Virus record (IMG/VR): IMGVR_UViG_3300012920_000056
Location: 1 to 52,691 of that record
Source of the DNA: a virus
Length of the DNA: 52,691 bases
Strand: one strand, 5' to 3'
The notes under the pieces: model-generated
The model's database searches: none
Told to the model about the DNA's origin: nothing
What the model saw: the letters and a program-made list of their open reading frames with translations, nothing else
Made by a program: the position numbers and the translations under genes
Part shown: positions 48,383 through 52,691 of the stretch, piece after piece
Position numbering within the stretch: the stretch's first letter is position 1
Layout: every line of letters begins with the position of its first letter

Positions 48383-50488
48383 ATGTCAAAGCGATTAATA
48401 GATCAAACGGTACAAGATTTAAATCTTAGTGGGAATCTTAAAATTTTTTATGATTTTAATGACTATAGCGGATCTTACATTAATAATGTTGGAAATTCTG
48501 ATACTCAACATTCTGGGGAAATAATGAATTACAACTCTGATTTTAGTGGTCAAGCTAGTGGTTCAGGGTTTTTTAATAATCAATATATATCTATACAAAA
48601 TTCATCGGATATAACTTCAGAAGCGGCTACAATCATTTTCTCACAAAGAAAAACTGGCGTTTCAAATGGAGTAATTTTTAGTCATCTTGACCCCAACGGA
48701 CCATCTGGCTGGGAGATAGGAATCAATCAGGCAAATAAATTATATTATAAAAATTACGTTAATGGATCCCCTAATTATGAAACATTAGATTCATATATGT
48801 CAGACCAAAACATTTGCGCTATATCTGTCTCTCAATTTGGTGTGGGTGGTATATTCAGATTAAACTACGAAAATAAATTAAAGCAAGGAAGAGAGTATGA
48901 TTTCATACAAAGTAGTGACCCAAAAAGTAAAATAAAATATTATGATTTTGATTATAAAAATTTTAATTTACCCGCTCACTCAATATCAAATGGAAGTAAT
49001 TGGAATATCGGATCTGGAGAATTTTTATATAAAGGATATATAGATAACTTGTTATATTTTGATAGAAAATTAAATAACGATCAATTAAGGCGCTTGTCTT
49101 ATGCAATATATTCTGACTTTAGTATTACCCCTGAAACATCAGGAATACGGTCTGGCACAATTACTGGATACCAGGTCACAGCAAGCGGAGTTAGTGGAGA
49201 AGTCGGGAAACCTTTTATTGTAACTGGTACAGGTTATAATTCTGGTTACTATACCTATACTTCGGGAGTGCCCCTAACAGGAACAGTAGGAATTTCAGGA
49301 TACGTATATGTTCCTAAGACAGGAATAGATACAGTGAGTGGTACAAATCAAGTCGCTCAAAATATATATAAAAAAGTTCATAATTTATCAAATATATTTG
49401 AAATAGATGGAAGTGTTACGTCAACTGGATTATCGAATTATTATTCATCTGGCGATTACTGGGAATTCAGCGGTAGCAGCGGAACTTTCAAAGGTGAAAG
49501 CGCAGCAGGCTCTAGTGACACAATTTTTGGGATCACTGGTTTTGAAACTGTCACGCTTACAGGATATAAAAGTGGCTATGGAAACACTTTAGTAACAACA
49601 GGAAGCAATACTGGATTATTATATAATGTATTTACAAAGAGCGGAATAAGATCTCCAAATAAATATTATAAAATTTCAGAAGAAACAATCACTTATAGTA
49701 ATGATTTAAACCCAGAATATTACGCTAATTCAATTTCATTAATAGGAGAAAATAATGAAAATTATTTATATGATTTAGTATATGACGCTTTTGAGTATGA
49801 GGATTTAAATGAGACCCCAGAGCTCAGAAAACATCCTGCATATAAAAAACTATTTCCAAAAATTACTGGCTCAGTTGATCCGCATTATTTAAATTTTACA
49901 ATTAATGGAGTAAGTCAGTTCACAGGCGCAATCACTTTTAGCAAAAATCAATTTAACTTTCCAATTTATAATGTTAATACTGGATTTAATATTATAAAAA
50001 ATGAAATGTTCACTAATACAATTTTGGAGGCTAATGATATATTAATTTATGATACAATACATAGTGGAAATAGAAATAGCTTTCATGTTACTGGATTGAG
50101 CCAGTATGCCTCAAGACCTTTTACATCTTTTAATTTTGAAAATTCAGATGTATTTTTGAATGGGGTAAAACTATATTCAGGATTAGATTATATTGATAAT
50201 GGCGGATTTTATCCAATTAATAATTCAACTGGAACCTTAGGTTTATATTTTACTTACCCAAAATACAGTGGATCTTATTCTTTTACGGGGTATGGGAATA
50301 CAGGAATTAATATTGATCATGACGCAATTAATCCAGATTCATATACAATTTTTTATAACGGAGTCAGACAACCGAAAGATAGGATTATTCCACATGCAAG
50401 ATATTCAGATCTAATTGAAGGAGTAGTAATAAAAGAATCTAATAATTTAATATATTTTACGTCTGACGGAAAGAAACAAAAAATATGA
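48383..50488 (+). CDS. LamG/concanavalin-like probable fibre or receptor-binding protein (701 aa)
   Basis: Residues ~15-240 have the layout of a LamG/ConA-like jelly roll: 'LKIFYDFNDYSGSYINN', 'GFFNNQYISIQNSSD', 'GWEIGINQANKLYY' and 'YKGYIDNLLYFDRKLNNDQLRRL', the last being a typical C-terminal strand of such domains. Residues ~250-430 are Gly/Ser/Thr-rich repeats (TGYKSGYGNTL style), like fibre shafts. The role is adsorption to host sugars by inference. It overlaps the next gene by 4 bp. Confidence 0.75.
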   Translation: MSKRLIDQTVQDLNLSGNLKIFYDFNDYSGSYINNVGNSDTQHSGEIMNYNSDFSGQASGSGFFNNQYISIQNSSDITSEAATIIFSQRKTGVSNGVIFSHLDPNGPSGWEIGINQANKLYYKNYVNGSPNYETLDSYMSDQNICAISVSQFGVGGIFRLNYENKLKQGREYDFIQSSDPKSKIKYYDFDYKNFNLPAHSISNGSNWNIGSGEFLYKGYIDNLLYFDRKLNNDQLRRLSYAIYSDFSITPETSGIRSGTITGYQVTASGVSGEVGKPFIVTGTGYNSGYYTYTSGVPLTGTVGISGYVYVPKTGIDTVSGTNQVAQNIYKKVHNLSNIFEIDGSVTSTGLSNYYSSGDYWEFSGSSGTFKGESAAGSSDTIFGITGFETVTLTGYKSGYGNTLVTTGSNTGLLYNVFTKSGIRSPNKYYKISEETITYSNDLNPEYYANSISLIGENNENYLYDLVYDAFEYEDLNETPELRKHPAYKKLFPKITGSVDPHYLNFTINGVSQFTGAITFSKNQFNFPIYNVNTGFNIIKNEMFTNTILEANDILIYDTIHSGNRNSFHVTGLSQYASRPFTSFNFENSDVFLNGVKLYSGLDYIDNGGFYPINNSTGTLGLYFTYPKYSGSYSFTGYGNTGINIDHDAINPDSYTIFYNGVRQPKDRIIPHARYSDLIEGVVIKESNNLIYFTSDGKKQKI

Positions 50489-52691
50489 GCACTTGTAATA
50501 TTATAGACGGTCAATTTGCATCCATCAATGGATCAACAACTTACTGCGGAGGCAATATTATTTCAGCGAGTTATAGCCCAAGCTTAATTAATGGATTCAA
50601 TCGCGCAACCGTCACTGTTGCTGGAGCAACATCAACTCCTGGCGGTGGAGAAGGAGCTTCTTTAAGTATAGGCGATTTAGAACTTGATATGCAAGTCGGC
50701 GGAAGTTCCAGTCAAACAAGAGTAGGCTCATATAGTACAATGACTGTAAATTTATATGATAGATCAAATGATTATCTAGATCATAGCTTTATCTTTTTAA
50801 AGGAAGAGGTTCCGAATGAAGGTGCCCCAAATATACTTGGAAGAAAAAGAGGTCCATCCCCTGATTTAAATATTTTAAAAAATGTAGAAATTATCACGCC
50901 CGCATCTGACACAGTATTTGTTGATATTAGAAAATTCTATGAAGATTATAACACTTTTAGGCTTGGCAATGGGAAAACAGAAATTGAATTAGACGCCTTA
51001 ATACAAGACGCTCCAGGAAAAACTTTATATTTTTGGGATGGAAATCCCGATGAAGTAGGAGATACTTTAAAAGAAGCTCTTGGGGATGTTTTAGATGAAG
51101 ACACTGAGTTACCAGAAGGACCATATGATTTTCAAGGAACTTTTCGAGAAGTCATATCGCAAATATGTAATGTGGGGGGATTGATAGCTTGGTGGGATCC
51201 TGAAAAAAATGTTGTCAAAATTGAAGCCCCTTCAAAAACAGCTACACTAGATACTGATGACTGTCGGGTGATCGCAACATCATCATCTAGTGATTATACA
51301 ACAACAAGGGCTCAAGGTGCAGTAGGGACATTTACTAGTAGCTTTCCAGGTGAAACGCAAAGCTCAGCAGGAGGAGAAATGTCAAGATTTTTTAAAGCTA
51401 GTTTATTATCGCCGACTTTTAAAGTAAGAAAGTTTTGTGGAAGTGATGAGTTGACTCCATTAAATGCAGTACAAGTAGATGAAAACGGCAACGCTCAAGC
51501 AAATGGCGACATTGCATTGGCCATGGGAGCAGCCGAAGATTCAAAAATTTTTGCAATGTACGCCTTGCAGTCAGCTCTTAGTATGCAACAAGATGATATT
51601 CCAAAAGTTGATTCAAGTGCTCCGCTGCCTGGGCAGAATAACGCAAAAGACGCTGAAACTTTAAAATTAAATGATTTCGAAAAAAGAGACAAATTATTTA
51701 CGGCAAATAAATTCTTAGCAAATTTTTATTTAGAAGCTGAAAACGATGACTGCAAAAGCAAGGTGTTCGCCGTTGAGCCACGAACAAAAACTGATTTATA
51801 TGATCATATCCAGCATATTGCAGAAGAATCTTGGACTAAATGGACTGCCCCTCCATTAAATTTAATTGGACCATGGAATGGAGAACAATTTCAAAATGGT
51901 ACATTATTCTTACATCACTTCAGAACATTTGGTAGTATACTTGGTGATAATTCTGAACTAACAGGAGATGGAGATATTCTAAGGCAATACTTACTTGCAA
52001 TTAAAAATTTTTACGGAAAATACTATGTAGTTAGAGAAAGCGGAGGGTTAAGATCTGTACGTACTCCAAGCAGAAACTATGGATATTATGTTACTTCTAA
52101 TGCAGCAGCAGGCGGGCAGTCTCCTCAGGCACCTGCAGGGTTTTCTTTGGTACAAATTAATCCATTCGTTAAATTAGGAGACTGCGGGAATACCATTATT
52201 ACAGATTTAGCAAAAGCATTATTAACAATGTATACAGACAAGGCAAATTGTGATTCATCAGATTTATTTGGAGATAAAACTGTAGTTGATTTTATCTACG
52301 CTCTCGACAAAAATAATTTAGAACAATTCTTTCAAGGAGGAGGGGCAAATGAAGCAGAAAAAGAAAATGCTAATGACGTTGCTGAGAAGCAATCTCAAGA
52401 ATATATTATGTATTTAATAACTCCAGAAGGATCATCAGGAGTTCAACAGGAAGCCTTCAAATCAACAACAGAACAATGTTGGGATTATAATACTATTTTT
52501 GAAAAAACCGTACCATCAAAAGCTGTAAGCTTAACAAAAAAAATAGGTCAGATAACCATACAAAAAAATACCAGTGATTCTCCTTCGCCTTTAGATGTAT
52601 TGTTAACTGAAAGAAGTTGGATTTTAAATTATATAACTACTGAAAGCATCGGCGATTTAATTCCAGCAGCATCTATTGCTGTTAGGTCTCC
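50485..52691 (+). CDS. Large tail tip or hub-like protein, cut by window edge (735+ aa)
   Basis: Open from the ATG at 50485 to the window end without a stop. Beta-rich N-terminus (to ~100), then 'VFVDIRKFYEDYNTFRLG' and 'FREVISQICNVGGLIAWWDPEKNVV', a plan like tail-hub proteins that build a platform. 'RSVRTPSRNYGYYVTSNAA' lies in the later part. Starts with an ATGA overlap. Family not certain. Confidence 0.75.
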   Translation, partial: MSTCNIIDGQFASINGSTTYCGGNIISASYSPSLINGFNRATVTVAGATSTPGGGEGASLSIGDLELDMQVGGSSSQTRVGSYSTMTVNLYDRSNDYLDHSFIFLKEEVPNEGAPNILGRKRGPSPDLNILKNVEIITPASDTVFVDIRKFYEDYNTFRLGNGKTEIELDALIQDAPGKTLYFWDGNPDEVGDTLKEALGDVLDEDTELPEGPYDFQGTFREVISQICNVGGLIAWWDPEKNVVKIEAPSKTATLDTDDCRVIATSSSSDYTTTRAQGAVGTFTSSFPGETQSSAGGEMSRFFKASLLSPTFKVRKFCGSDELTPLNAVQVDENGNAQANGDIALAMGAAEDSKIFAMYALQSALSMQQDDIPKVDSSAPLPGQNNAKDAETLKLNDFEKRDKLFTANKFLANFYLEAENDDCKSKVFAVEPRTKTDLYDHIQHIAEESWTKWTAPPLNLIGPWNGEQFQNGTLFLHHFRTFGSILGDNSELTGDGDILRQYLLAIKNFYGKYYVVRESGGLRSVRTPSRNYGYYVTSNAAAGGQSPQAPAGFSLVQINPFVKLGDCGNTIITDLAKALLTMYTDKANCDSSDLFGDKTVVDFIYALDKNNLEQFFQGGGANEAEKENANDVAEKQSQEYIMYLITPEGSSGVQQEAFKSTTEQCWDYNTIFEKTVPSKAVSLTKKIGQITIQKNTSDSPSPLDVLLTERSWILNYITTESIGDLIPAASIAVRS

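Noticed and set aside
1-52691. Lysogeny or mobile-element signs
   Set aside because: No integrase, transposase, repressor, insertion-sequence ends or attachment-site duplication was recognised in the window.

Overview
This window is the early region plus most of the virion-structure region of a tailed double-stranded DNA phage. It carries the full packaging and head set (candidate small terminase, large terminase, portal, prohead protease/scaffold, candidate decoration protein, capsid-like protein), a string of connector-like and tail genes, and a giant tape measure gene, all on the + strand. No contractile sheath, integrase, repressor, lysis or DNA polymerase gene was recognised here. The long tape measure and tube-like proteins suggest a non-contractile (siphovirus-like) particle. 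PhoH and Hsp20 genes are frequent in aquatic phages, but the host cannot be named from the sequence. The DNA is AT-rich.

Positions 1-9400 hold about 30 very small genes: a + block (31-6800) and a - block (6900-9339). Most are hypothetical; recognisable ones are a DUF932-like protein, a GP88-like cysteine-rich protein and several small phage families. This block has its own regulatory grammar. Transcription units are headed by a sigma70-type promoter, TTGnnn - exactly 17 bp - a -10 box, whose -10 box ends only 6-8 nt before the ATG. These mRNAs should therefore be leaderless, while genes inside operons carry ordinary Shine-Dalgarno sequences. Seven copies of an ~85 bp element (paired palindromic sites around a CCGCGCGG core) lie between these units, usually after a terminator and before a promoter.

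Positions 9507-10712 are a transition zone: Hsp20, a small gene, and a - strand DUF2384/MbcA-ParS-like antitoxin domain protein. From 10712 to the end everything is on +: PhoH, a membrane-anchored GAF-like protein, a zinc-ribbon protein, a sigma-like factor with an inserted cysteine cluster, a candidate small terminase, a zinc-finger/ERCC4-type nuclease, large terminase, portal, protease/scaffold, decoration and capsid. Next come four connector-type genes, four tandem tail-tube-like paralogues, two chaperone-position genes, the tape measure, two large cysteine-containing tail proteins, a LamG-like probable fibre protein, and a tail protein cut by the window edge.

The standout is the 4445-residue tape measure protein (31545-44882). 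A normal tape-measure N-terminus and core are interrupted by at least 16 copies of a short G(F/Y)(I/V)PNF motif. These punctuate discrete modules, including two with PD-(D/E)XK-nuclease-like signatures, one P-loop NTPase and one ~1200-residue unknown block. It looks like a tape measure loaded with cargo/effector modules, and this is the best candidate here for an undescribed system.
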